Positions 18,004 through 26,971 of a stretch of 64,000 nucleotides of DNA are shown here, in pieces; positions within the stretch are counted from its first letter, which is position 1, and every line of letters starts with the position of its first letter. Position numbers and translations under genes: made by a program. The stretch covers positions 1-64,000 of the forward strand of contig JBIQKZ010000004.1 of the NCBI GenBank assembly GCA_044464765.1. Direction: 5' to 3'. The notes beneath the pieces are model-generated. The model was not told the origin of the DNA. It searched no databases and was given only the letters and a program-made list of their open reading frames with translations. This DNA is from JBIQKZ01 sp044464765. Its GTDB lineage: Bacteria > Pseudomonadota > Gammaproteobacteria > Burkholderiales > Burkholderiaceae_B.

Positions 18004-18755
18004 GCGAATTGCTGCTGCAAACCACCGCCCTGACCAAACGCTTTGGCGGGCTGCTGGTCACCGACGATGTCTCCATCGATGTGCGTCCCGGCGAAGTGCA
18101 TGCCATTATCGGGCCCAACGGCGCCGGCAAGACCACGCTGATCAACCAGTTGTCAGGCGAGCTTCACGCCGATTCCGGCAACGTCGTCTTCCTGGGCAAG
18201 CGCATTACCGCCCTGCCCATCTACGAGCGCGCACGAAGAGGCTTGCTAAGGTCCTATCAGATCACCTCCATCTTCGAAGACTTCACGGTCCTGGAAAATA
18301 CAGTTCTGGCCGCCATGGGCGCCAAGGAACATGCATTCCGTTTCTGGCAACCGCTGCTGGGGCGCCAGGACCTTGTCGGCATAGCCCGCGAGGCGCTCGA
18401 CATTACCGGCATGACGGCTCGCGCCGAAGCGCCGGCCTCGCAGTTGGCCTACGGCGAGCGGCGCCAACTGGAACTGGCCATGACGCTGGCCGCACAGCCC
18501 AAAGTATTGCTGCTCGACGAGCCCATGGCCGGCATGAGCGTGCAGGAATCCGCCGGCGTGGTCGAGCTCTTGAAGCGGCTGAAAGGCCAGTATTCCATCT
18601 TGCTGATCGAGCATGACATGAATGCGGTTTTCGCCCTGGCCGACCGGATTACCGTGCTGGTGTACGGCAAAGCCATGATGTCGGGCACGCCCGACGAGAT
18701 CCGCAACGATCCCGAGGTACGGGCCGTGTACCTTGGCGAAGAAGCCAATGTGTAA
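18000..18755 (+). CDS. livG: ABC transporter ATP-binding protein (LivG family)
   Basis: ATPase subunit of 251 aa. Walker A is GPNGAGKTTL, the signature is LAYGERRQLELAMTLA (YGE in place of SGG, as usual in LivG), Walker B is VLLLDEPMAG, and the H-loop is LLIEHDM. It starts four bases before the livM stop. All catalytic residues are intact, in contrast to its partner LivF. Confidence 0.92.
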   Translation: MSELLLQTTALTKRFGGLLVTDDVSIDVRPGEVHAIIGPNGAGKTTLINQLSGELHADSGNVVFLGKRITALPIYERARRGLLRSYQITSIFEDFTVLENTVLAAMGAKEHAFRFWQPLLGRQDLVGIAREALDITGMTARAEAPASQLAYGERRQLELAMTLAAQPKVLLLDEPMAGMSVQESAGVVELLKRLKGQYSILLIEHDMNAVFALADRITVLVYGKAMMSGTPDEIRNDPEVRAVYLGEEANV

Positions 18756-18764
18756 GGAAGAACC

Positions 18765-19484
18765 ATGACGGTACTGCTTGACGTCCGCAACATTCACGCA
18801 TCGTACGGCCATGCGCAGGCCTTGTTCGGCGTGTCGTTCCAGGTCAGCGAAGGCCAGGTGGTCACTCTGCTGGGTCGCAACGGCATGGGTCGGTCCACCA
18901 CCATCAAATGCCTGTTCGGGCTGCTTCCGGTCACCCAGGGCGATATTTCATTCGAGGGCAAGGCCATCCACACCTTGCCCTCGTACAGCATCGCGCGCCT
19001 GGGGCTGGGCTTGGTGCCCGAAGGGCGCCAGGTCTTTCCCAACCTCTCGGTCGAAGAAAACCTGGTGGCCACCGCGCGAACGGCGGCAGATCGCGGCAGC
19101 AAGGCCCAGCCCTGGACACTGGAACGCGTGTATCAGTTCTTTCCTCGGCTTAAGGAACGCAGCACACTGCTAGGCGGCCAGCTTTCAGGGGGCGAGCAGC
19201 AAATGCTGGCAATCGGCCGCGCGCTGATGACCAATCCTCGCCTGCTGGTGCTGGACGAAGCCACCGAAGGCCTGGCGCCCTTGATTCGTGCGGAAATATG
19301 GGCCTCGCTGACGGCGCTGAAGGCCGAGGGCTTGTCGCAAATCGTGATCGACAAGAATGTAGGCGCCCTGCTGGAGTTCACCGATCGCCATTATGTGCTG
19401 GAAAAAGGCAAAGTGGTGTGGGAAGGCAGTTCAGACGAATTGCGCAACGACACCACTATCGTACAGCAGTATTTGGGTGTTTAG
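18765..19484 (+). CDS. livF: ABC transporter ATP-binding protein (LivF family) with Arg in Walker A
   Basis: Second ATPase subunit, 239 aa. The signature LSGGEQQMLAIGRAL and Walker B LLVLDEATEG are normal. Walker A reads GRNGMGRST, with Arg in the place of the phosphate-binding Lys (codon CGG). The H-loop region reads IVIDKNVG instead of the common VEQN-type sequence. Some LivF proteins carry this variant, so it may be a natural subfamily rather than a mutation. Catalysis would then depend mainly on LivG. It follows livG by 9 nt and ends the operon. Confidence 0.9.
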   Translation: MTVLLDVRNIHASYGHAQALFGVSFQVSEGQVVTLLGRNGMGRSTTIKCLFGLLPVTQGDISFEGKAIHTLPSYSIARLGLGLVPEGRQVFPNLSVEENLVATARTAADRGSKAQPWTLERVYQFFPRLKERSTLLGGQLSGGEQQMLAIGRALMTNPRLLVLDEATEGLAPLIRAEIWASLTALKAEGLSQIVIDKNVGALLEFTDRHYVLEKGKVVWEGSSDELRNDTTIVQQYLGV

Positions 19485-19513
19485 CAGCCGGCCTATACCA
19501 AGGGGCCTACGAA

Positions 19514-19557
19514 CAAGCCGCCCAATACCGCATGCATCTGCGGCATCGGGCGGCTTG
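19514..19557. terminator. Bidirectional terminator-like stem-loop between livF and convergent lipoprotein
   Basis: CAAGCCGCCC (19514-19523) and GGGCGGCTTG (19548-19557) form a perfect 10-bp stem. The loop holds a second stem, CCGCA (19528-19532) with TGCGG (19539-19543). It lies midway between two convergent stop codons, the typical place for a shared terminator. No long T-run is present. Confidence 0.55.
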
Positions 19558-19587
19558 CTGCGTTGCAAGTGCTGGCGCCAACTACGG

Positions 19588-21711
19588 CTATTCGGGCATG
19601 CCTACAGGCTTTGGAAAGCTAATATAGTTCTTGACCAGTTGCTGAGCCTTCTCGTCCCGTGACTGATTCGGATTGGCATTGGTGCACCAGTCGTGCGAAC
19701 CGGGGTGTTTCACCCCCTGGCTATCTGTTACTTCGCACAGCGCCTTGTCCATGATGGTGGCCTTGTTAGGCGGGCAGTCTTTAAGGTCTTTTCCTACAGG
19801 ACACTGCTCGAACTTTTCATTGACCTGGAAGGTATAGATGTTGTCGTTGACGTCGGTGAAGCGGACCTTGATGGGATACTTCGCAACCGTGCCCACCCGG
19901 AACCCTGAAATCTGGCTTTGAGTGGGCATGATCACTTCTTCTTTGATGGACAAGCATTCGGGATCCGTCGCGCCATGCAGTACGCAAACGCCGTATTTCT
20001 TGATCAGCGGCTTGTTGATGGCCTTTTCCTGAGACTTGGGCACACCGATGGCCACTGAAAAGCCGTCTGCATAGCTGAACTGCTTGTCATTTTCAAGGCC
20101 TTCGGTGCCGCCGACGGCAAAGATCAAGCCGCTGCCAAGTTCGCTCATGAAGCCAACCGCATCATCCACAGAAAACCCGTAGGCGTTCATTCTCAGTTCC
20201 TTGTGAATCAACTTCACGTACGGATTGAACAAGAGATTATGATTGGCGGCCACCTCGGGCTGCAGATAGTTATATTGCAGGTCGTGGATATACATGGACT
20301 GAATTGCCGCATGATCCCAACCGTCTATTTTTGTAAGGACCAAGGCATTAGCGCCCGCGCCGCAGCCTTCGTTGAAGGGCACCCAGCCGTAAATGTGCGT
20401 AATGGCCTGCCAGTAGGTGTAGTCGGGAATGTATGGAGGCGTCTTGGGCTTGCCCTCTGCATCTTTCTCGCATGCCGTCTTGTTCATCTCGACGTATAGC
20501 CGGTGGTTTTCTTCGAAGAAGTCCTTCACGGCCTGCATTTTTTGCGCCATTGCCGGCGGGCAATCGATGGGGTAGGGTGCGTTGGGAAGATCCTTCACGT
20601 AGGCGCTGATGTTTTCGGTGCCCCAATCTGCGCACGAACCCCATAGGTTTTGCATGCGTTGCACCGCTTCGCCAAAGCGTTGTTTCTTCTGTTCCTCGTT
20701 GCACCCCCCGCTAATGCATTCGTACACCGTCAACACAGGCGGCCCATCTGGGGCTGGGAGTTTGACCGGCACGTCGTCGTCGGCGGGCAGGACGCCATTG
20801 CGCTGGGCGAAAATATTGTAGCCACCGGGCAATTTCAACTTAAACAGGTTGTAAACAGGCCAGCCCTTGCCGATATCGGTGTTCATGAAAGCGTCAAGGC
20901 TATTGGCAAACTCGTTCAATGGCTGGGCGGAACCGCTGTAACCAATATACGGGTTGGCTGTCGGCCCGATGGCCACGGGCAAATACACATGATCCACATA
21001 GGAAATGTTGTAGCCCACGTTTTCCGGCTTCAGAATTCGCGGTAGATTGTCTTTGGGATCGCCGGGCACGATGGAATCGCCGAAGGTGTATTCAGAGAGC
21101 TGGGCGTAGATGTTTTCCGGGAATTGAACATCGCTTGAGTACGTTGTAAGGGTGCACGTGGTGTTCTGACCCGTGCACGTGACGTTCGTGGGCGTAGTCA
21201 ACGGCTTGTCGACGTCGGCGTCGCCACGCAGGCGATCGCTGCGATCAGCCAGCACCACACGACCGCCGTTCCACCAGGTGATGTAGCGGTTTTCCCCAAT
21301 TTGGCTGTACAGCGGCAGGGTAATGGTGACCGACGAGCCGGCCGGAATGCCTGTGCCGTCGTTCACGTACAGCTTGTAGACAAAATCGGTTGGGTGGGCA
21401 TCGGTAACCCGCCAACACCCCTGAAGCCACTGATTGACCGCGTTCTTGCTGGTCGACAGGACAGGATAAAGCGTGTTCTGGGAGTTGTTGTGGATGGTGA
21501 TCGTCTTTGCCTCGACAAACATTGTGCCGCCATCCAGGGTCTTGCACTCAACGCCCTGCGTCGGCGGAGGCACCGGCGGAGCGGGGGGAATCTCCACGGT
21601 CGTATCGTCGGTGCAAGCGGACAGACCCAACGCGAACACAAGCGCGCCGGCAATATACAGCGCGGAGGCCCCAACAGAAGGCTTCGTTGTGTGTTGAATC
21701 GGGAAATTCAT
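19588..21711 (-). CDS. Large putative lipoprotein of unknown function
   Basis: About 707 aa with a lipoprotein signal (GALVFALGLSAC) and a Pro-rich linker (PPAPPVPPPT). The first 200 residues are beta-rich (TITIHNNSQNTLYPVLS, PLYSQIGENRYITWWNGGR) and faintly recall the thaumatin-like or glucan-hydrolase beta-sandwich. The rest is rich in Cys and aromatics, and one central segment ends in YIHDLQYNYLQPEV. I assign no family. I prefer the ATG at 21711 over the one at 21718-21720, because GAGG is adjacent to the first ATG (too close) but 9 nt from the second. Convergent with livF and preceded by a good sigma-70 promoter at 21835-21863. Confidence 0.75.
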   Translation of the reverse strand: MNFPIQHTTKPSVGASALYIAGALVFALGLSACTDDTTVEIPPAPPVPPPTQGVECKTLDGGTMFVEAKTITIHNNSQNTLYPVLSTSKNAVNQWLQGCWRVTDAHPTDFVYKLYVNDGTGIPAGSSVTITLPLYSQIGENRYITWWNGGRVVLADRSDRLRGDADVDKPLTTPTNVTCTGQNTTCTLTTYSSDVQFPENIYAQLSEYTFGDSIVPGDPKDNLPRILKPENVGYNISYVDHVYLPVAIGPTANPYIGYSGSAQPLNEFANSLDAFMNTDIGKGWPVYNLFKLKLPGGYNIFAQRNGVLPADDDVPVKLPAPDGPPVLTVYECISGGCNEEQKKQRFGEAVQRMQNLWGSCADWGTENISAYVKDLPNAPYPIDCPPAMAQKMQAVKDFFEENHRLYVEMNKTACEKDAEGKPKTPPYIPDYTYWQAITHIYGWVPFNEGCGAGANALVLTKIDGWDHAAIQSMYIHDLQYNYLQPEVAANHNLLFNPYVKLIHKELRMNAYGFSVDDAVGFMSELGSGLIFAVGGTEGLENDKQFSYADGFSVAIGVPKSQEKAINKPLIKKYGVCVLHGATDPECLSIKEEVIMPTQSQISGFRVGTVAKYPIKVRFTDVNDNIYTFQVNEKFEQCPVGKDLKDCPPNKATIMDKALCEVTDSQGVKHPGSHDWCTNANPNQSRDEKAQQLVKNYISFPKPVGMPE

Positions 21712-21834
21712 TTGACTCATCCTCGCAATGGGGACTACACAAACTACTCTTCACTATGGGCGCCATAACGAAACGACGGCCAACCCAAATGAGCTCAACC
21801 ACTTACTAACCCGCGAGCCAGCTTTTTGTAAAAT

Positions 21835-21863
21835 TCTATAACAATCGCAATCCGATATGTAAA
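21835..21863 (-). promoter_or_regulatory. Sigma-70 promoter of the large lipoprotein gene
   Basis: On the minus strand TTTACA (21863-21858) and TATAGA (21840-21835) are separated by exactly 17 nt. This is the best hexamer pair I see in the 250-nt gap between the diguanylate cyclase end and this gene. It predicts a leader of about 115 nt. Confidence 0.55.
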
Positions 21864-21959
21864 ATTTTTTGTTACTTGTGAACAGCGCCGGACGATGTTG
21901 CGAGCAGGCCTTCCACTCGATGCGTTACGTTGTAGTGCCGGGTTCATGCATCGAACTCA

Positions 21960-23117
21960 TTACCCCAGTTCGACTCGATTGCGGCCACGCGACTTGGCCA
22001 GATAAAGCGCCTGATCGGCACGCCGCAAGACATCCTCAAAACCGTGATCGCCATCCAGGCGGGCCGAGATGCCCGCCGAAACCGTGATAGGAATGACCTG
22101 CCCTTCGGCAAAAAATTCGGCCGTCTCGAGCGCTCGACGCATACGCTCAGCCGTCAGGCTCGCCCGCGTTGTGTCGACCCCTTGGAATAAAACCGTGAAC
22201 TCCTCGCCCCCCGAGCGGCCCACCATGTCGTCCGCTCGGGTCTCCCGCCGTAACAGATTGGCCGTATGTATCAGCGCTTGGTCACCCACCTCGTGTCCGT
22301 ACGCATCATTAATCGCCTTGAAGTGATCGATGTCGACGACCGCCACGGCAAAGCTATTGCCTGCCTCATCCGCCTGATCAAACATCGCAGTCCCTTTTTC
22401 GGTGACGGCGCGGCGATTGGGCAGATTGGTGAGGTAGTCGGTCGCCGCCGTGTATTCAAGGCGTTCCCGAAGCATGTCCGAACAGAACAGAAGGAAGGCG
22501 GTGGTGCCGACGATGGGCAACATGGTCAAGACAATGGCGGACACCAGGTTCCAGGCGTTGGCGCTTGCTTCAACCGCAAAATCGGCGGGAAGATCCAACG
22601 ACAGGTAGATCACGAGACGGACACTTGTACATACGACGAACAAAATATACAGAGCGACCAACAACTTGCGACTCGATGAAAATGGGCGCGGCACGTTATT
22701 GGTCAGGCTTTGCATGGCGGCCGCAGCCAACCAGAGCCAAGCAATGGAAACCAGAATGACTCGAATTTTGAAATCAGGCAGAACCGTGGAAAACCAAAAC
22801 ACACTGGCAGTCGCCGCAGCAGCGGGTACATACAACCAAACACTACGGCGGATGCTGCCGGTCTCGCTCAGCGCCAGACTGTAGGCGGCCAGACCAAACA
22901 CCATGCCGCCGTTTGCCAGCGTCAGCATCCACGGGCGCGGCAAGAATGCGCCATACGCGAACAGGGCGCAGCCGACGGCGATCAGCAATGTTCCCCACTG
23001 CCAATACCGGGCGGCGGAACGCAACATGGCAGGCAGGCTTCGATAGGCAATGGCCAGCACTGCGCCGTTGGCAAGTATCGTCAGAGAAACAATGATGAAT
23101 ACGGTTTTTGCATCCAT
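21960..23117 (-). CDS. Membrane diguanylate cyclase (GGDEF)
   Basis: Makes cyclic di-GMP from two GTP. Six or seven membrane helices fill residues about 1-205. A GGDEF domain follows: TDYLTNLPNRRA, VVDIDHFKAINDAYGHEVGD, and the active site RSGGEEF. The inhibitory I-site RADD lies five residues before GGEEF, so product inhibition should be intact. I chose the ATG at 23117 because hydrophobic helix 1 (TVFIIVSLTILANGAVLAIAY) starts right after it and AGGA lies upstream; a longer form would add 34 polar residues. No EAL domain. The membrane part is not a named sensor domain that I can identify. Confidence 0.9.
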   Translation of the reverse strand: MDAKTVFIIVSLTILANGAVLAIAYRSLPAMLRSAARYWQWGTLLIAVGCALFAYGAFLPRPWMLTLANGGMVFGLAAYSLALSETGSIRRSVWLYVPAAAATASVFWFSTVLPDFKIRVILVSIAWLWLAAAAMQSLTNNVPRPFSSSRKLLVALYILFVVCTSVRLVIYLSLDLPADFAVEASANAWNLVSAIVLTMLPIVGTTAFLLFCSDMLRERLEYTAATDYLTNLPNRRAVTEKGTAMFDQADEAGNSFAVAVVDIDHFKAINDAYGHEVGDQALIHTANLLRRETRADDMVGRSGGEEFTVLFQGVDTTRASLTAERMRRALETAEFFAEGQVIPITVSAGISARLDGDHGFEDVLRRADQALYLAKSRGRNRVELG

Positions 23118-23421
23118 GCCGAAGCATTCCTGAAAATCATTCCCGCACACAAGGTAGGCCTTTGGCCCATCCATTCGATCACGGCCGCCCCCCGACAGAG
23201 CGACGTCGTTGGCCAACAAATCCGCCTATTCTACTTTGGGGCGCGTGGATGACTCCAAACGGGACAGGAAAAACCAGAATCGCGGCGACCCGGCCAGATA
23301 AACCTTGGTAAACAATTTCTCCTGGGCAAACAATTCTGTCTACTTCTGTTTGATTTCGTTTGTATCACCTATAATTCGCCGCATAGCGCCTAACGCACAC
23401 CCACACCGACGAGTCACGCCA

Positions 23422-25395
23422 ATGAGAACACTGCGTTTTTTCCTGACCCCGCTATTTGCTGCAACCCTGGCCGCATGCGGAGGCGGCGACTCGGGTGGTA
23501 CCCCCGTCGTCTGCTCCGAAACCGGCCAATACGCCTGCCAAACCGGGGAAACCGAACCGCTGTACACATTTCAATGGGCGCTGCAATACGCCAGCAGCTA
23601 CTTCAAGGATTTCCCCGACGTGTTCGGCGGGGGGGTCGACCTGAACGTCGAACCCGTGCATCGGCAGGGGATCAAAGGCCAGGGCGTAAACGTGCTGGTG
23701 CTCGATTCGGGAACCGACCTGCACAACGAAGATCTGCTTCCCAATGCAGACTTCACCATGTCGTGGAATTTCCTGACGAACACCGACGATCCTTATCCCA
23801 GTCTGACAAAACCCGACGATGCGCCACATGGCACAGTCGTGAGCGGCATCATCGCCGCCGCCCAGAACGGCAAAGGAGTCATGGGCATAGCGCCACTGGC
23901 CAACCTGGGCGGCGCCAATTTCCTGGATGGCCAGGAACACGTTTTCGCCGCCTATGGCGGCGCGCCCTGGTCCAGCAAAGCGCACATCTTCAATGCGTCC
24001 TACGGGGCAGACAGACAGGTCGCCCCCTATGAGTCCATGATCAGCAATGCCGAGGTCCTCGCCCTCAGGGGCATGAAAAAGCTGCGGGACGGCAAAGGCG
24101 CCATGTTCATCAAAGCAGCCGGAAACTCGTACAACGCCGCCTTGTGCGGGTTAAGCGCCGCCTATTACGATTGCACCAACCCCGGCAACGACATAACCAC
24201 GTTGGAATCCAACGTCGTCGTCGTCGCGGCCCTCGAGGCCCAAGGCACCGCCAGCAGCTACAGCAGCGCGGGCTCGGTGGTTTGGGTCACCGGCATGGGC
24301 GGCGAATATGGCGGCTTCGGCAACTATGGCGAGGATGCCGGCCCCCGCGGCAACGATGGCCCAACCGTCTTCAGCACCGATCTTCGCGGCTGCATTCATG
24401 GCTACAGCCGCATGGGCCAAAGAACGCCCTTCCTGCGCGGACAAACAGAACGTAATGGCAGGGCCGACAATCCCGACTGCGACTACACCTATATGAATGG
24501 CACCTCGGCGGCAGCTCCAACCATTTCGGGGGTCGCCGCGCTGATGCTCAGCGCCAACCCAGAACTGACGTGGCGCGACGTGCGCGATATCCTGCGGATG
24601 TCGGCCCGCAAGATCGACCCCGACTACATCCACCGCAAGCCACGGAACGGCGAAAACCGCTATGGCGCCCTGCTGGACCTGAACACCAACCAGCCCACCG
24701 ACCAAATGGGAAGCGCAGCCGATATCCGGGATGGCGCAGAAGCATTTCCCATGGATCTTGGATGGCAAACGAATGCCGCCGGGCACGAGCATTCGAACTG
24801 GTATGGCTTCGGCGTGCCCGATGCCGAAAAGGCGGTCGAACTGGCGCTGGAATACAAGAAGAACCCCGGCTTGAGCCGATCGGCCGATGTCCAGGCGCCC
24901 GCGTTCACCAAGGTGGCCTACTGGCAACTGGCTGACGCCGAAGGCCCGAACACCCCTCATGAACGGATTGGGCCATTTCCCTACCAGAAAATCACCTCTA
25001 TCGGCACCTTCGACCCCGGCGCCCATACGGTCGACCAAGTCCAGGTTCGCCTGACCGCGCAAAACGTGTGCCTGGGCACCTTGGGCATCGCAGTCAAATC
25101 CCCATCGGATACGATGTCCTTGTTGAAACTGCCTAACGACCATTTCAAAATGGGCGGCATACATCGCTTTAACCATTACGCGCTAAGCAGCTTTGCCTTC
25201 TACGGCGAACCCGCGCAGGGCAACTGGGAAATATTCGCGATCGCCGGAGACCCGACCACTGAAATCGAAATGACGGTTCTCGATGAAAACGAAAACGAAG
25301 TCATCATCAAGTCGAAAGTATGCCCATCCACCAACGATGACGGCTCCCCAATCGCCTTTACGCTGCTCGCCGAAGCGCGCGTCGTCGCCCAATAG
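23422..25395 (+). CDS. Subtilisin-like (S8) lipoprotein protease with C-terminal P domain
   Basis: Secreted serine protease of 657 aa. It has a lipoprotein signal (LFAATLAAC) and a Gly/Ser linker. The catalytic triad is Asp95 (VLVLDSGTD), His136 (DDAPHGTVVSG) and Ser362 (MNGTSAAAPTISG), with oxyanion Asn235 (KAAGNS). Extra loops with Cys pairs lie before Ser362. The last ~130 residues (VDQVQVRLTAQNVCLGTLGIAVKSP...QGNWEIFAIAGD) look like a proprotein-convertase P domain. Only about 60 residues separate the lipidated Cys19 from the catalytic core, too short for a usual ~80-residue I9 prodomain. The next gene, 31 nt downstream, encodes a small exported protein that could act in trans. The start at 23422 fits the signal peptide. 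Confidence 0.9.
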   Translation: MRTLRFFLTPLFAATLAACGGGDSGGTPVVCSETGQYACQTGETEPLYTFQWALQYASSYFKDFPDVFGGGVDLNVEPVHRQGIKGQGVNVLVLDSGTDLHNEDLLPNADFTMSWNFLTNTDDPYPSLTKPDDAPHGTVVSGIIAAAQNGKGVMGIAPLANLGGANFLDGQEHVFAAYGGAPWSSKAHIFNASYGADRQVAPYESMISNAEVLALRGMKKLRDGKGAMFIKAAGNSYNAALCGLSAAYYDCTNPGNDITTLESNVVVVAALEAQGTASSYSSAGSVVWVTGMGGEYGGFGNYGEDAGPRGNDGPTVFSTDLRGCIHGYSRMGQRTPFLRGQTERNGRADNPDCDYTYMNGTSAAAPTISGVAALMLSANPELTWRDVRDILRMSARKIDPDYIHRKPRNGENRYGALLDLNTNQPTDQMGSAADIRDGAEAFPMDLGWQTNAAGHEHSNWYGFGVPDAEKAVELALEYKKNPGLSRSADVQAPAFTKVAYWQLADAEGPNTPHERIGPFPYQKITSIGTFDPGAHTVDQVQVRLTAQNVCLGTLGIAVKSPSDTMSLLKLPNDHFKMGGIHRFNHYALSSFAFYGEPAQGNWEIFAIAGDPTTEIEMTVLDENENEVIIKSKVCPSTNDDGSPIAFTLLAEARVVAQ

Positions 25396-25426
25396 CCGGT
25401 CACACGTTTACACCAGGACATCTGAT

Positions 25427-25888
25427 ATGACAAAGAGTTTTCAACGTATCATCGGGCTGCTTGGCGTGTCGCTGGCGCTAGCCAGTTTTTCCGCCTTCGG
25501 CTTTACTGCAGGGCAGCAACTATCCAGCGCACAAATTACACAATTGGGCGACCTACAGGTGTACGACATTGGCGGCGAACAGCTGCGTGTCATTCCATCA
25601 CAGGCGTCGGACGACGCCGCCACGTTGTTACTTAATTCGCAGGGGGTGGTGGGAGTCAGCCAAAACGAAGTCGCTATCTCGGGGGCGTCTGCAGAACGCA
25701 TCCAAACGCAGCTACGACAGTTGAATCCGCAACCCTTGTCCGTACAGGCCTACGAGTCAACCGGCATTACCGTCGCACGTTATGCCGACTTCCCGCAGGC
25801 CATCAAGGGATTGAAGGCCCTGATGGCCGCCCTGCCCGACGCGCACGTCAGCTTGTCGCTGCAGTTCGGCAAGCACGTTCCTTATTAG
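25427..25888 (+). CDS. Small exported protein linked to subtilase; possible prodomain/inhibitor
   Basis: A 153-aa protein with a signal peptide (IIGLLGVSLALASFSAFGFTAG). The mature 125 residues alternate beta strands and helices (QVYDIGGEQLRVIP, DAATLLLNSQG, VVGVSQNEVAI, AERIQTQLRQLNP, AYESTGITVARY, AIKGLKALMAAL). Two beta-alpha-beta halves are what a subtilase propeptide-type (I9-like) fold would show, but I cannot confirm homology. GGA lies 8 nt before the ATG, 31 nt after the protease stop, so the pair is probably one transcript. Chaperone or inhibitor of the protease is inference from context and shape. Confidence 0.72.
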   Translation: MTKSFQRIIGLLGVSLALASFSAFGFTAGQQLSSAQITQLGDLQVYDIGGEQLRVIPSQASDDAATLLLNSQGVVGVSQNEVAISGASAERIQTQLRQLNPQPLSVQAYESTGITVARYADFPQAIKGLKALMAALPDAHVSLSLQFGKHVPY

Positions 25889-25936
25889 CCGTCGCGGGAC
25901 GCATTGCCGCTACAACGAAGGGCTGGAATTCGTCCC

Positions 25937-26935
25937 TTACACCTTCCGCACACACAGAACCACGGCGGCGATGCGATCAGTCGTGGCATACGCCGGGCAA
26001 TCCAGTTCTTCGCCAAACACATCCGGGTCCATCTCGGTGTATTCCCAATGGAAACCTGGTCGTCCCAGCATCTGTCGGACCGACTCAAGAAAGCCATCCA
26101 CGCCGTCTACGATGGCTGACCCGGTATAAAGCACCAAGGCGCCTTCGCGGCTCAAACGCGTCATGGCGTTTTCTACAATGGCCAACGACAAAGCGGCGCC
26201 CAGCACCCCGCCCCCATGCCGGTAGGCTCGACGATCGGGATCAATAAGATAAGGCGGGTTGGCAACGATCAGATCGAAACGCCCTTCGACAGCATCAAGT
26301 AAATTACTGTGCTGCACCTGTATATTGCCCGCGCCGGCCAGGCGGGCATTGACGCCCGCAAGGCGCAAGGCATTCTGATTGATGTCGGTGGCAAACACCT
26401 GGGCCTGCGGATAAGCGCAAGCCAGGGCAATCGCCCCTGGGCCCGCCCCGCAACCCACATCGATGACACGTTGCTTGGCCTGGGTGGTGGACGCAACGTA
26501 TTGCCGCAGGACTGAAACAAAGCGATAGGAATCGGGGCCAAAGAAAACAGCGTCCGCCTGGGCGGTGGGGTACGCCGAGTGAAACAACAAACTATCATTT
26601 ATCGTGGACGCGCGCACCAAGCTTCGCCACCCCTCGCTACACACCTCGATGACCTGTGCCTCATGCATCAAAGTAAACATAGGCTTGGGGAGCAAGGAAG
26701 CCGGAAACGGGCGACTCCAGCCAAATACCCCTTCAAGGCTAACGGCCCTTTCGTTTCCTGGGCGACGATTGACCCGCGCATGAGTCGCAGGCGTCACTGC
26801 AGTGAAATGGTAGTCTTCATGCTTCAATTCCCGGCCTAGCTCGACAAGAGCGGTATCCCGGATCTGTTGCGCCTGGGCTTGCAGCGCGGCCGATTGTGTT
26901 GCAAAGCATGCTTCTACGTTGCCTGGTTGAGCCAT
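25937..26935 (-). CDS. Class I SAM-dependent methyltransferase (NPPY type)
   Basis: A 332-aa methyltransferase with SAM motif I VIDVGCGAGPGAIALA, the acidic loop ATDIN, and the NPPY motif LIVANPPYLIDP, which in relatives (PrmC/HemK, RsmC, RlmG) positions a planar nitrogen of Gln or a base. The N-terminal 150 residues form a separate domain without a motif I know. It follows the haem-oxygenase-like enzyme gene by 36 nt on the same strand, suggesting co-expression. Target could be protein, RNA or a small molecule. Confidence 0.85.
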   Translation of the reverse strand: MAQPGNVEACFATQSAALQAQAQQIRDTALVELGRELKHEDYHFTAVTPATHARVNRRPGNERAVSLEGVFGWSRPFPASLLPKPMFTLMHEAQVIEVCSEGWRSLVRASTINDSLLFHSAYPTAQADAVFFGPDSYRFVSVLRQYVASTTQAKQRVIDVGCGAGPGAIALACAYPQAQVFATDINQNALRLAGVNARLAGAGNIQVQHSNLLDAVEGRFDLIVANPPYLIDPDRRAYRHGGGVLGAALSLAIVENAMTRLSREGALVLYTGSAIVDGVDGFLESVRQMLGRPGFHWEYTEMDPDVFGEELDCPAYATTDRIAAVVLCVRKV

Positions 26936-26971
26936 GGGTGCGCCTATGTGTCGGGTAAACCTATACGACTT

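Noticed and set aside
23370..23375. Perfect TATAAT before the subtilase gene as a full promoter
   Set aside because: The nearest TTG-type hexamer is only 14 nt away and no -35 fits at 16-18 nt, so evidence is incomplete.
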